Both the position numbers and the translations under genes were made by a program. This document shows positions 9,154 to 15,880 of a stretch of 22,719 bases of DNA, in pieces. The notes under the pieces were generated by a model. That model saw nothing but the letters and a program-made list of their open reading frames with translations. It was not told where the DNA came from and made no database searches. The DNA is from Clostridiales bacterium. GTDB lineage: Bacteria; Bacillota; Clostridia; Oscillospirales; Butyricicoccaceae. The DNA is taken from NCBI GenBank assembly GCA_019418305.1, contig DYCA01000008.1:42856-65574 (forward strand). Reading direction: 5' to 3'. Each line of letters opens with the position of its first letter. Position 1 is the first letter of the stretch.

Positions 9154-9966
9154 TTAGCCCTCCCCGCAAGAAATCCACAACACCAGTTTGCTGTGGGGCA
9201 GATAATCCACCCGCACCGGATAGATGTTGCTATCATAGTCCGTCAGGTCAAACTGAAGCCGCCCCATGCGGCAGGTGACATCGTCCACATGAATGTCGCA
9301 CACCCAGCGGTTATACAGCCCCGGCATGATGGGCATGAGCAGCTTGGACCAGCGGGGATTGGAGTACCACGGAATAGGATCGTATTCTCCCTCCGGCTCC
9401 CGCCCCATTTCCACCAGCACATTGTTCATGGCTGTAGCCTCCTGCTGCTCTCTGGTAACAATGCCGGTACGCCACTCCCCCGCCGCCACCAAGGGGAAGT
9501 CCTGGATATAGGGAACCAGCGAATACACAGACCATCCTGCCAGAAGCAGAGTGAGCGCCCAAGCCGCAACCGCTCTGCCCCAAAGCGGGCGCAGCCCGAA
9601 CATGCGGAAGGTGAATACCAGCCGCTCATAACACTGAATGGCCAGCAGGATCGCCAACGCCAAATTGACAAGAAGCGGAACCACCGAAGCCACATACATA
9701 TAGGGCCGGAATGATCTGCCCAGAAAAGAGAAGAAATCCTGAATCTGGTTGTCAAACAGGCCGGCAGCTGTCACTTGCAGCACCAGCGTCACCACCGCCA
9801 GTAATACAGGCGCACGCCAAAGCCGTCTGGACAGCACGGCACGAATCAGCCGCTGCTCCCGCCGGGAAAACCGGTTTTGATGTTCCCGAAACCAAACGTA
9901 TGCATCCTCCCACCGCTTTTGGTGCATCAAATTTACCAGAGGGCTTAAAAACTCGTTTCTTTCCAT
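9154..9966 (-). CDS. Uncharacterised three-helix membrane protein
   Basis: A 270-residue protein with a soluble, basic N-terminus (about 1-50), three hydrophobic segments (about 52-71, 89-111 and 132-151) and a soluble C-terminal region ending in YLPHSKLVLWISCGEG. I do not recognise the family. The ATG at 9966 has no clear Shine-Dalgarno; it starts 6 bases after the stop of the 202-residue gene, so translation is probably coupled to it. The adjacent 353-residue protein has a comparable order of helices and soluble tail. Whether the tail is inside or outside the cell cannot be settled by eye. Confidence 0.8.
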   Translation of the reverse strand: MERNEFLSPLVNLMHQKRWEDAYVWFREHQNRFSRREQRLIRAVLSRRLWRAPVLLAVVTLVLQVTAAGLFDNQIQDFFSFLGRSFRPYMYVASVVPLLVNLALAILLAIQCYERLVFTFRMFGLRPLWGRAVAAWALTLLLAGWSVYSLVPYIQDFPLVAAGEWRTGIVTREQQEATAMNNVLVEMGREPEGEYDPIPWYSNPRWSKLLMPIMPGLYNRWVCDIHVDDVTCRMGRLQFDLTDYDSNIYPVRVDYLPHSKLVLWISCGEG

Positions 9967-9972
9967 GGCAAA

Positions 9973-10581
9973 TCACACATTATACCGGGCAATGGCATTT
10001 TCCAGAATGTCGTCCTCATCAAAGCTGAAGGTATAAGACACCTTTCCCTTGGTGTACGATATGGCGTTTACATCCTCGTTCTCGCTCAATTGATAGCCCT
10101 TCATCTGTTCATCCATATAGGTTTTGATTTCTGTTTTGCTCTGGCTGTCCAACTCCAAACCAGCTACCGACACGGTGATATCATAAGTCCGCAATTCCGG
10201 CACATCACAGGAGATAGCGCAGATCTTTCCTTCCCGGATTTCCACCGGCTCCGAAGTGGGGTTATAGAGCCAGCAGGCAATTGGTGCGCCCACTCCATCC
10301 TTCGGACAGAAGGGGACCGCCATGTTGTAATAGCTTTTGGCCTCCAGCTCCGAATCGTTGTAATTGTATGTATAAACAGACCTGCCCTCTACAGACGAGG
10401 TGGCAAGAACATAATCATCCCCCATGAACTCCTGCACGGTCATGGTGCACATCTCATAGGGAACGCCGTTGATGGTGATTTCCGCTTTCTCGCCGCCGCC
10501 GCGGAAAAAGTACCATCCGGCGCCAACCAAGACCACCAGACAAATTAGCCCTAATATGGAATTGCGCTTTTTCATCTTCAT
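9973..10581 (-). CDS. Membrane-anchored extracytoplasmic protein of unknown function
   Basis: A 202-residue protein with a basic start (MKMKKRNS), one hydrophobic helix (about residues 8-26, no lipobox cysteine) and a beta-rich soluble remainder. It ends in alternating charged strands (YTFSFDEDDILENAI). The likely topology is a signal anchor with an extracellular domain. GAGG lies shortly before the two possible starts, 10581 and 10575. It is the first gene of the five-gene locus and lies downstream of a good promoter at 10663-10691. The segment APIACWLYNPT resembles APSGCWLYGDL in the 353-residue protein, a short match that may be chance. Family unknown to me. Confidence 0.8.
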   Translation of the reverse strand: MKMKKRNSILGLICLVVLVGAGWYFFRGGGEKAEITINGVPYEMCTMTVQEFMGDDYVLATSSVEGRSVYTYNYNDSELEAKSYYNMAVPFCPKDGVGAPIACWLYNPTSEPVEIREGKICAISCDVPELRTYDITVSVAGLELDSQSKTEIKTYMDEQMKGYQLSENEDVNAISYTKGKVSYTFSFDEDDILENAIARYNV

Positions 10582-10662
10582 TCATCCTCTTTCTTTACAT
10601 ATATAAAACAATACTGTACCCCGCCTTTTATCAGCCCCTTTTGAAAAATAAAGATATATCTT

Positions 10663-10691
10663 ATTTTAGCAGAAAGTACCAAAACCGGCAA
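10663..10691 (-). promoter_or_regulatory. Promoter of the five-gene membrane locus
   Basis: Read on the minus strand: TTGCCG at 10691-10686 and TAAAAT at 10668-10663 with a 17-base spacer. The leader to the first start at 10581 would be about 75 bases. Confidence 0.6.
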
Positions 10692-11000
10692 CACACCATT
10701 GTAAACATTATCCATAGGCATCCCATTTTGATTTGGCAACATCCGCGGCAGCAAGCGCCCATCATTCTGCTCAATTTCTGCGCAAAATACCCTGCAGTAT
10801 CCACGGTTTGTTGTTTTAACAACATACATTCCAGGAAGGATGGTCTAATATAAAAGCATAAACCAGAGCGAGGCGAGCGGTTCTATGGAACGGAATCACA
10901 GATTATCAAACTGCGGTCCAATAAGCATCCACTTATGTGAAACCATATTGAACTGAATAAATCGCACGAAAAAGTATGACATTATTTTTATTATAAACTC
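10692..11000. other. Gene-free stretch between the membrane locus and the cupin gene
   Basis: About 300 bases with no open frame that has both a ribosome binding site and a protein-like composition. AT-rich near the cupin end. I found no convincing promoter for the cupin: TTGAAC at 10948-10953 is followed by no good -10 box at normal spacing. Confidence 0.5.
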
Positions 11001-11012
11001 GGAGGTCTTGTG

Positions 11013-11345
11013 ATGAACATGAAAATGAAAAACATCAGCCAATCGGAAGTTCTGGTTCTGAAGGAGCAAATTTCCTATCAGGAAGGTCAAGTGGTCAGCA
11101 AAACGCTGGCACAGAACAGCGCCGTCAGCATCACACTCTTCTCCTTTGCCAAGGGCGAGGAGATCAGCACCCATGAATCCGGCGGCGATGCTTTTGTGAC
11201 CTGCCTCGACGGCGTAGGCAAGATCACCATCGACGGCGTGGATTATCTGCTGCACGAAGGAGAATCCATCGTCATGCCCGCCGGACATCCCCATGCTGTA
11301 TATGGAGAAGAAGCATTCAAGATGCTGCTTGTTGTTGTATTTTAA
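11013..11345 (+). CDS. Small single-domain cupin protein
   Basis: A 110-residue single-domain cupin. The first cupin motif is around GEEISTHESGGDAF (48-61, H54) and the second is GESIVMPAGHPHAV (83-96, with P89, G91, H94), so a metal site with at least two histidines is plausible though the first motif has only one. Proteins of this size bind small ligands or metals or act in small-molecule turnover; no reaction can be assigned. GGAGG at 11001-11005 lies 7 bases before ATG 11013, which I prefer to the GTG at 11010. It is followed after 17 bases by a ferredoxin gene with its own ribosome binding site, so the two form a small plus-strand operon in an otherwise leftward region. Confidence 0.9.
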   Translation: MNMKMKNISQSEVLVLKEQISYQEGQVVSKTLAQNSAVSITLFSFAKGEEISTHESGGDAFVTCLDGVGKITIDGVDYLLHEGESIVMPAGHPHAVYGEEAFKMLLVVVF

Positions 11346-11362
11346 GAAAAGGAGTTTTTGAT

Positions 11363-11551
11363 ATGAAAGCATTTGTAGATCAGGATACCTGCATCGGCTG
11401 CGGCCTTTGCTGCGGAATGTGCGATGCCGTGTTCCGTATGAATGATGACGGGAAAGCCGAAGCATATCAGGAGGCAACCGAGGAAAATCAGAGCGAAGTG
11501 CAGAGCGCCATCGATTCCTGCCCGGTATCGGCAATCAGTTGGGAAGACTAA
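11363..11551 (+). CDS. Single-cluster 4Fe-4S ferredoxin
   Basis: A 62-residue electron carrier. Cysteines C10, C13 and C16 in CIGCGLC plus C53 in SCPVSAI match the CxxCxxC...CP pattern that binds one 4Fe-4S cluster. Two further cysteines are present, C17 and C20; C20 is at the place where related mono-cluster ferredoxins have a disulfide-forming cysteine. The protein is acidic, as usual for ferredoxins. AGGAG lies 8 bases before the ATG. It is co-oriented with the cupin gene and is followed by IS remnants. Its redox partner is not visible. Confidence 0.94.
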   Translation: MKAFVDQDTCIGCGLCCGMCDAVFRMNDDGKAEAYQEATEENQSEVQSAIDSCPVSAISWED

Positions 11552-11681
11552 ACATTAAAATCCCATGTCAGCGGGATGTGCTGTATGGTTTGGGAGTGAA
11601 CGAGGTATACAGGAATGAATATTCCATCCTCCGAAATATGCGCGTCAAGGGCAGACTGCTGACTAAATCAAATATCTTGGC

Positions 11682-12019
11682 TCAGTTTGTCAAGAAACCC
11701 GGTTCATGCATCAAGCATGGACCGGGTTTCTTGCGTATAGAGGCCAGAAGAAAATAAAAGTGAAAGGAGAACGCTTCGCCTCCCACAACCAACTGGCCAG
11801 TTTTTTCAGATTCATGCCAGCAAATTTGAGTTTCACCCAGTTGGACACTTGGGCCAAGCCTCTGTACTGCGCATAACGCATGGCATGTTTTTCCTTTTTG
11901 ACGCAGTCTTTCGAATGGGCACACAAATGGCGGGTGGGACAGTTGACGCAGATATTCGGATTACTCCTGTACTCCCGGTTTCCGTCCCGGTTGGTGATGC
12001 GCTAGGCCAGCTTCTTCTC
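11682..12019 (-). pseudogene. Decayed C-terminal end of an IS1182-like transposase
   Basis: Reading leftward from 12019, the frame gives E-K-K-L-A, a stop (TAG at 12004-12002, where a Tyr codon would be expected), then RITNRDGNREYRSNP, CVNCPTRHLCAHSKDC and, near the end, MNLKKLASWLWE. These are the familiar C-terminal blocks of IS1182-type DDE transposases, including the cysteine cluster and the closing MNLKK motif. The N-terminal and catalytic parts are missing. Near the 3' end the frame stops at 11711, while another frame continues to 11682 with EPGFLTN, suggesting a frameshift. It is a dead fragment lying between the ferredoxin and the tRNA terminator. Family assignment is by recall of the motifs. 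Confidence 0.75.
11691..11733. terminator. Long stem-loop downstream of the ferredoxin, possible terminator
   Basis: CAAGAAACCCGGT pairs perfectly with ACCGGGTTTCTTG, with CATGC/GCATG continuing inside after one mismatch. It is 140 bases after the ferredoxin stop and at the end of the IS remnant. The only T run is inside the stem (TTTCTTG), so termination is plausible but not certain; it may be part of the old IS end. Confidence 0.5.
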
Positions 12020-12033
12020 CCGTCACTGCTCTA

Positions 12034-12085
12034 GAAAAACAGAAAACCCGAACCCATCGCCTACCGGCGTCAGGTTCGGATTTTC
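12034..12085 (-). terminator. Intrinsic terminator of the tRNA operon
   Basis: On the minus strand CCGAACC (12079-12073) pairs with GGTTCGG (12054-12048), extended by an A/T stem after one mismatch, and is followed by GTTTTCTGTTTTTC. It lies right after tRNA-Val. Confidence 0.85.
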
Positions 12086-12091
12086 TTAATT

Positions 12092-12167
12092 TGGTGGAAG
12101 TTAACGGGCTCGAACCGCTGACCCTCTGCTTGTAAGGCAGATGCTCTCCCAGCTGAGCTAAACTTCC
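12092..12167 (-). tRNA. tRNA-Val (TAC)
   Basis: A 76-base cloverleaf with encoded CCA. The acceptor stem pairs GGAAGTT with AACTTCC, the anticodon loop is CTTACAA (anticodon TAC) and the T loop has GGTTCGAGC. It is the last of three tRNAs on the minus strand, 3 bases after tRNA-Glu. Confidence 0.97.
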
Positions 12168-12170
12168 ATA

Positions 12171-12245
12171 TGGTGACCCGTGCGGGACTCGAACCCGCGT
12201 TACCGCCGTGAAAGGGCGGTGTCTTAACCGCTTGACCAACGGGCC
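12171..12245 (-). tRNA. tRNA-Glu (TTC)
   Basis: A 75-base cloverleaf with encoded CCA. The acceptor stem pairs GGCCCGT with ACGGGTC (one G-U at the end), the anticodon loop is CTTTCAC (anticodon TTC) and the T arm is GCGGGTTCGAGTCCCGC. Middle gene of the tRNA operon. Confidence 0.97.
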
Positions 12246-12253
12246 AAGGGAAA

Positions 12254-12330
12254 TGGTAGCGGTAATTGGACTTGAACCAATGACCTTTCGGGTATGAACC
12301 GAACGCTCTAGCCAACTAAGCTATACCGCC
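12254..12330 (-). tRNA. tRNA-Met (CAT), elongator type
   Basis: A 77-base cloverleaf with encoded CCA; anticodon loop TTCATAC. The 5' sequence GGCGGTATAGCT and the G1-U72 end pair match elongator tRNA-Met of Firmicutes rather than the initiator or the CAT-bearing tRNA-Ile. First gene of the tRNA operon. Confidence 0.93.
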
Positions 12331-12345
12331 GTACTCACTTTCCTG

Positions 12346-12367
12346 CGTCGCCCGTTCGCCGGCGACG
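12346..12367 (-). other. Hairpin in the tRNA precursor leader
   Basis: CGTCGCC and GGCGACG form a perfect 7-base stem with an 8-base loop right at the expected transcript start, 15 bases before tRNA-Met. It may shield the 5' end of the precursor before RNase P cleavage. Confidence 0.5.
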
Positions 12368-12373
12368 ATAGTT

Positions 12374-12402
12374 ATTATAACTCATGTTCTATGTAGTGTC
12401 AA
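12374..12402 (-). promoter_or_regulatory. Consensus sigma-A promoter of the tRNA operon
   Basis: Read on the minus strand: TTGACA at 12402-12397 and TATAAT at 12379-12374 with a 17-base spacer, a perfect match to consensus. It lies in the short gap after the transglutaminase gene stop at 12419, 44 bases upstream of tRNA-Met. Confidence 0.95.
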
Positions 12403-12418
12403 GTCTTTTTTCAAGATT

Positions 12419-13198
12419 TTATGAATTTTCTTTTTCCATGTTGTCGAGCGCCTGTTCATAGAACGCTTGGTCCCAAACATGGGTCTTGGACAGCTCCTCT
12501 GCGGTCAGCATGAAAAACTGATCGGAAACATATTCGCCGCGGTCTGGCACAGGGTCGTCAAAAGTGCAGTCGATAAAATAGGTCTGTCCGTCCAGCCGCA
12601 CCGCGTTCCAGCCATGGTTCATCTCCTCGGAAGCCACATAGATGGTTTTTATCCCTGCCGCTTCGCATAGCATTCCGTATGCGCGGCCGTAGCCCGCGCA
12701 CACGGCCTGATGGTCCAGAAGCGCTCCATCCGCCGCGAAGGGCGCAGACGCGCCGTCTGGCACGGTCTGCGCCGCCGTATCGGTGTCATAGCTGCACAAG
12801 CGCACCAGCGTATTATGTAACACGCGCAGCTTCTGCTCCTCGGTCATATCGTCCGTGATGCATTCTGCCGCGAGTGCCTGAGCATAAAGCTCCGCCTGCT
12901 CCTGCCGTGCCCGGCGGGATACCTCCACACGCAATTCCGTAGTCTGGTTTGGCCGAACAGTCGCATGCAGGGAAAATGCAAACGGATACCGTGCCTCCAG
13001 CGCACGATATACTTCGTCCGGGTCTACTTCCTCAGTACGAAACAGCACACCGTCGCCATCCGCTCTCGCATCCTGCTCCAGCAGCGCAGCCGCCTGATAT
13101 GGATTCTGCACATGCGGCGATACCACCCGCGGATACCACCATAACGCTGCTCCACCGGCCAGCAGCAAGACCAACCAGATTCCGGCCAGCCGCTTCAT
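12419..13198 (-). CDS. Membrane-anchored transglutaminase-like (cysteine peptidase fold) protein
   Basis: A 259-residue protein with an N-terminal signal anchor (about residues 4-22) and a C-terminal transglutaminase-like domain. The catalytic triad can be read: C167 in HQAVCAGYGRAYGMLCEAAGI (nucleophile plus the family-typical helix), H195 in MNHGWNAVRL, and D210 in YFIDCTFDD. Extracellular bacterial members are usually thought to be proteases or amide-processing enzymes acting on surface proteins or peptides; the substrate is unknown. The start at 13198 is preferred to 13213 because GGAGGG lies just upstream. It follows the terminator at 13215-13244, so it may depend on read-through or an unseen promoter. 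The tRNA promoter starts 16 bases after its stop. Confidence 0.9.
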   Translation of the reverse strand: MKRLAGIWLVLLLAGGAALWWYPRVVSPHVQNPYQAAALLEQDARADGDGVLFRTEEVDPDEVYRALEARYPFAFSLHATVRPNQTTELRVEVSRRARQEQAELYAQALAAECITDDMTEEQKLRVLHNTLVRLCSYDTDTAAQTVPDGASAPFAADGALLDHQAVCAGYGRAYGMLCEAAGIKTIYVASEEMNHGWNAVRLDGQTYFIDCTFDDPVPDRGEYVSDQFFMLTAEELSKTHVWDQAFYEQALDNMEKENS

Positions 13199-13214
13199 GC
13201 CTTCCCTCCTCACG

Positions 13215-13244
13215 AAAAAGCAAGCGGACGGTCAAGCCGTCCGC
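13215..13244 (-). terminator. Intrinsic terminator at the end of the ddl-to-membrane-protein operon
   Basis: On the minus strand GCGGACGG (13244-13237), a 5-base loop and CCGTCCGC (13231-13224) are followed by TTGCTTTTTCG. It begins 19 bases after the stop of the polytopic membrane protein. Confidence 0.85.
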
Positions 13245-13262
13245 CCACATCGCTATCCACAA

Positions 13263-14045
13263 TTACATCAGCTTCACAGTATAGTATACCGCTGTGATAA
13301 ACAGATATGCCGCTGCAACACCCATTGCAATCAAAATATGCGCCGGTGCAAACAAGACCGCCGCCACCAGCACCGCCATCAGCACCGGTGTAATTGTCAG
13401 CATCGTATAGGCATTCCGGCTGAACTGTGTGCTGCCCTTTTTGCCGCGGGAAACGGTCTTTCCGCTTTTCCCACGCAGCATCGCAACACAAATAAGCTGT
13501 ACAACCGTCAGCACGACCGCCGCACCCAGCACTGCATAAGCCATCCAGCCATAGCTTGCGCTGTCCAGCGCACGGCGTACCAGCCACATCATGCCAACAC
13601 CCACGCCGGTATCCACTGCAATCAGGAAAAATTCCCGTGCATAAGAATGATATACCAGATAATATACCGCAAGCACCGGCAATACCACATACAGCAGCTT
13701 AATCGGGCCGGTACCCAGGTACATAATAGCAGCCATAGCCAGCACCAGCACAATGCTGGCAATCAACACGTTGCGTCCGCACAGGATACGGCGCGCTGTC
13801 GACCGCTTGCCGGAGACCTCGCGCACCAGCAACACAACACCGCAGATTGCACCCAAAACGCCAATTCCCAGCAGAATTTGGGAAACCAGCATACCGGTTG
13901 CCCAAGTATTACCGTAATCCAGCAGACGCTGTAAAATCATCAGCACCAGCACGCCCAACAAGCAGATGCTGAACACCGTCAACACCTTATTGGTGGTATA
14001 TTCTTCTTCACTGATTGGCTTTTTGCCCACATTGCTTTTAGCCAA
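13263..14045 (-). CDS. Polytopic membrane protein of unknown function
   Basis: A 260-residue, very hydrophobic protein with about eight membrane segments (about residues 20-40, 50-73, 91-110, 114-134, 137-156, 165-190, 215-236 and 238-258). A basic loop (RGKSGKTVSRGKKGS, about 191-205) would face the cytoplasm. The family is not recognised. The start is TTG at 14045, with GGGAG 8 bases upstream; other methionines lie too far inside. It is 25 bases after rsmE and is the last gene before the strong terminator at 13215-13244, so it belongs to the ddl-argS-prmA-rsmE transcription unit. No transport or enzyme motif is seen. Confidence 0.85.
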   Translation of the reverse strand: MAKSNVGKKPISEEEYTTNKVLTVFSICLLGVLVLMILQRLLDYGNTWATGMLVSQILLGIGVLGAICGVVLLVREVSGKRSTARRILCGRNVLIASIVLVLAMAAIMYLGTGPIKLLYVVLPVLAVYYLVYHSYAREFFLIAVDTGVGVGMMWLVRRALDSASYGWMAYAVLGAAVVLTVVQLICVAMLRGKSGKTVSRGKKGSTQFSRNAYTMLTITPVLMAVLVAAVLFAPAHILIAMGVAAAYLFITAVYYTVKLM

Positions 14046-14070
14046 TGCCTACACTCCCTCTTTTTTGTTC

Positions 14071-14796
14071 TTACATATTTCCGCCTGCATACAGCACGGC
14101 GGCAAGCGCCGCAATCGGCGCCGTTTCGCACCGCAAAATGCGTGTGCCCAGCGATACGCTCGTCAGGCCCGTTTCGGCTGCAAATGCAGCCTCCTCGGGC
14201 GCAAAACCGCCTTCCGGTCCAATCATCAGAGAAACCGTCTCGCCGACGCCATGCAACAAAGCGTCATGCAAGCCGGTCTGCCGTTCATTTTCATAAAAGA
14301 ACAGCGCGGTTTGACTCTGCGCCGCCTGTACTGCTGCCTGCTCAAACGATACTACCGCACCGACCGCAGGCAAATACCCTCTGCCGCACTGTTTGGCGGC
14401 TTCCAACGCGATTTTCTGCCAGCGCTCCACTTTTTTCTCGGTTTTATCCGGCCGCGATACACAGTTTTTGGACAGATACGGCACGATTTCCCGCGCTCCA
14501 AGCTCCACTGCCTTCTGCACGATAAAATCCATTTTATCGCTTTTCGGCAGCGCCATAAACAGCGTCAATTGCTGCCGTGGTTCGGTTTCAGCCGGATGAC
14601 TGTCTCGTACATGGCAAACAACCGCGTCCTTTTCGACCGTTTCAATCGAACAATCAAAATCCGTACCCTTGCCGTTACACAGGGTCACCGACTCACCCGG
14701 ACGCAGCCGCAGCACACGTCCCGCGTGGTGCGCATCCTCTCCGCGCAGCGTTAACACACCGTTTTCCGGCTGCTCGGATACAAAGAATCTCGGCAT
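14071..14796 (-). CDS. rsmE: 16S rRNA (uracil-1498 N3)-methyltransferase RsmE
   Basis: A 241-residue SPOUT methyltransferase that methylates U1498 of 16S rRNA using S-adenosylmethionine. N-terminal PUA-like domain (about 1-70, with DAHHAGRVLRLRPG), then the trefoil-knot domain with EAAKQCGRG (132-140), IGPEGGF (192-198) and LGTRILRCETAPIAAL (216-231), which bind SAM. The start is uncertain: ATG 14796 gives the usual MPRFF start, while the TTG at 14805 has GGAAAGG just upstream but very close. It follows prmA by 66 bases; the prmA-rsmE order is common in Firmicutes. Confidence 0.96.
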   Translation of the reverse strand: MPRFFVSEQPENGVLTLRGEDAHHAGRVLRLRPGESVTLCNGKGTDFDCSIETVEKDAVVCHVRDSHPAETEPRQQLTLFMALPKSDKMDFIVQKAVELGAREIVPYLSKNCVSRPDKTEKKVERWQKIALEAAKQCGRGYLPAVGAVVSFEQAAVQAAQSQTALFFYENERQTGLHDALLHGVGETVSLMIGPEGGFAPEEAAFAAETGLTSVSLGTRILRCETAPIAALAAVLYAGGNM

Positions 14797-14862
14797 AACA
14801 ATCAAGTAACCTTTCCTATTCTATCAAAAAAAATGCACTATTGCAAGTGAACATTCCGTGAA

Positions 14863-15825
14863 TTACTTTTTTGCGGTAAAAGCGCTCCAATCTTCGCTTT
14901 GTTCATGCGACAAAACCGCAAAACCGTTTTGCTCCAGCGCTGCACGCACCTCTTCCGCGCGCTCGTTGAGAATACCCGAGCAAATCAGATGTCCGCCCGG
15001 CACCAGCTTGTCCGCAAACATCGGCGCCATGCCGATGATGACGTCAGCTACGATATTGGCCACAATGATATCATAGCCCGCACCGATTTCCTGCGCCAGC
15101 TGCGGATTGCGCAGCGCATCGCCGCACAGTCCTCTGCCAATGGAAACATGATTTTTCTCCGCGTTTTCCTGCGCGGTTTTCAGGCAATTCTCATCGATAT
15201 CCACCACAGTTTTGACATCTGCGCCCAGCATCGCCGCCGCAATAGCCAGAATACCCGACCCGGTACCCATATCGAGCAGCGTATCGCCCGGATGGACAAG
15301 CTTTTCCAGCGCCGCCATGCAAAGCTGCGTGGTGTCGTGGCTGCCGGTGCCAAAGGAAGAGGCCGGGTCAATTTCTAGAATTTTTCTTCCCTGCGCATCG
15401 TCCACCGTCTCCCACGAGGGCTTAATCATAAAGGTTTCGCCTACCGGAAACGGCTTGAAATACTGCTTCCAGCCCCATTCCCAGTCCTCCTGACGGGTCA
15501 GAGCGGTTTCGGTACACAGACGGCCCCATGCATGCTCATCATCACGCGCCTTCAAGTTCTCCAGCGCGGCGCAAATGGCGGCATATTGCTTTGCGCCGTC
15601 CTCATCGTCCGACAGGTAAATTTTCAGGCAGGTTTCCTGCGCACGTTTCTCGCGCACCAGATCCTCATCCACATAGTCCCAGTAGATTTCGGTATCCTGC
15701 AAAAATTCTTCAAAATCCGCGGCGTCCTCCAGCACATAGCCTTCTACGCCGTTATCCTCCAAAAGCGCTTCGACCGGACCGATTCCGGCTGTGGTCGTGT
15801 AAATCGTGACTTCCTTCCAGTCCAT
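14863..15825 (-). CDS. prmA: Ribosomal protein L11 methyltransferase PrmA
   Basis: A 320-residue class I SAM-dependent methyltransferase that modifies ribosomal protein L11. The N-terminal substrate-recognition domain (MDWKEVTIYTT...) is followed by DPASSFGTGSH (153-163), the SAM-binding loop LLDMGTGSGILAIAA (183-197), the acidic VDIDENCL (208-215) and the VANIVADVI strand (255-263). Start 15825 is chosen because CGGAGG lies 6 bases upstream; an in-frame ATG at 15840 overlaps that site. It is followed by rsmE and preceded by the degenerate MetH-like gene, all in one orientation. Confidence 0.97.
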   Translation of the reverse strand: MDWKEVTIYTTTAGIGPVEALLEDNGVEGYVLEDAADFEEFLQDTEIYWDYVDEDLVREKRAQETCLKIYLSDDEDGAKQYAAICAALENLKARDDEHAWGRLCTETALTRQEDWEWGWKQYFKPFPVGETFMIKPSWETVDDAQGRKILEIDPASSFGTGSHDTTQLCMAALEKLVHPGDTLLDMGTGSGILAIAAAMLGADVKTVVDIDENCLKTAQENAEKNHVSIGRGLCGDALRNPQLAQEIGAGYDIIVANIVADVIIGMAPMFADKLVPGGHLICSGILNERAEEVRAALEQNGFAVLSHEQSEDWSAFTAKK

Positions 15826-15880
15826 TGCATTCCTCCGCATTTATTCCGCGCCGCAGCGCTCATTTCCTCTGGCCCAAGGT

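Noticed and set aside
10578..10829. Minus-strand 83-codon frame upstream of the five-gene locus
   Set aside because: It overlaps the promoter at 10663-10691, lacks a ribosome binding site and ends at the start of the 202-residue gene; composition is not protein-like.
10896..11534. Long minus-strand frame opposite the cupin and ferredoxin
   Set aside because: Antisense shadow of two clearly recognisable plus-strand genes.
11565..11583. Short ATCCC/GGGAT hairpin as ferredoxin terminator
   Set aside because: Five-base stem with no T run after it; too weak to call.
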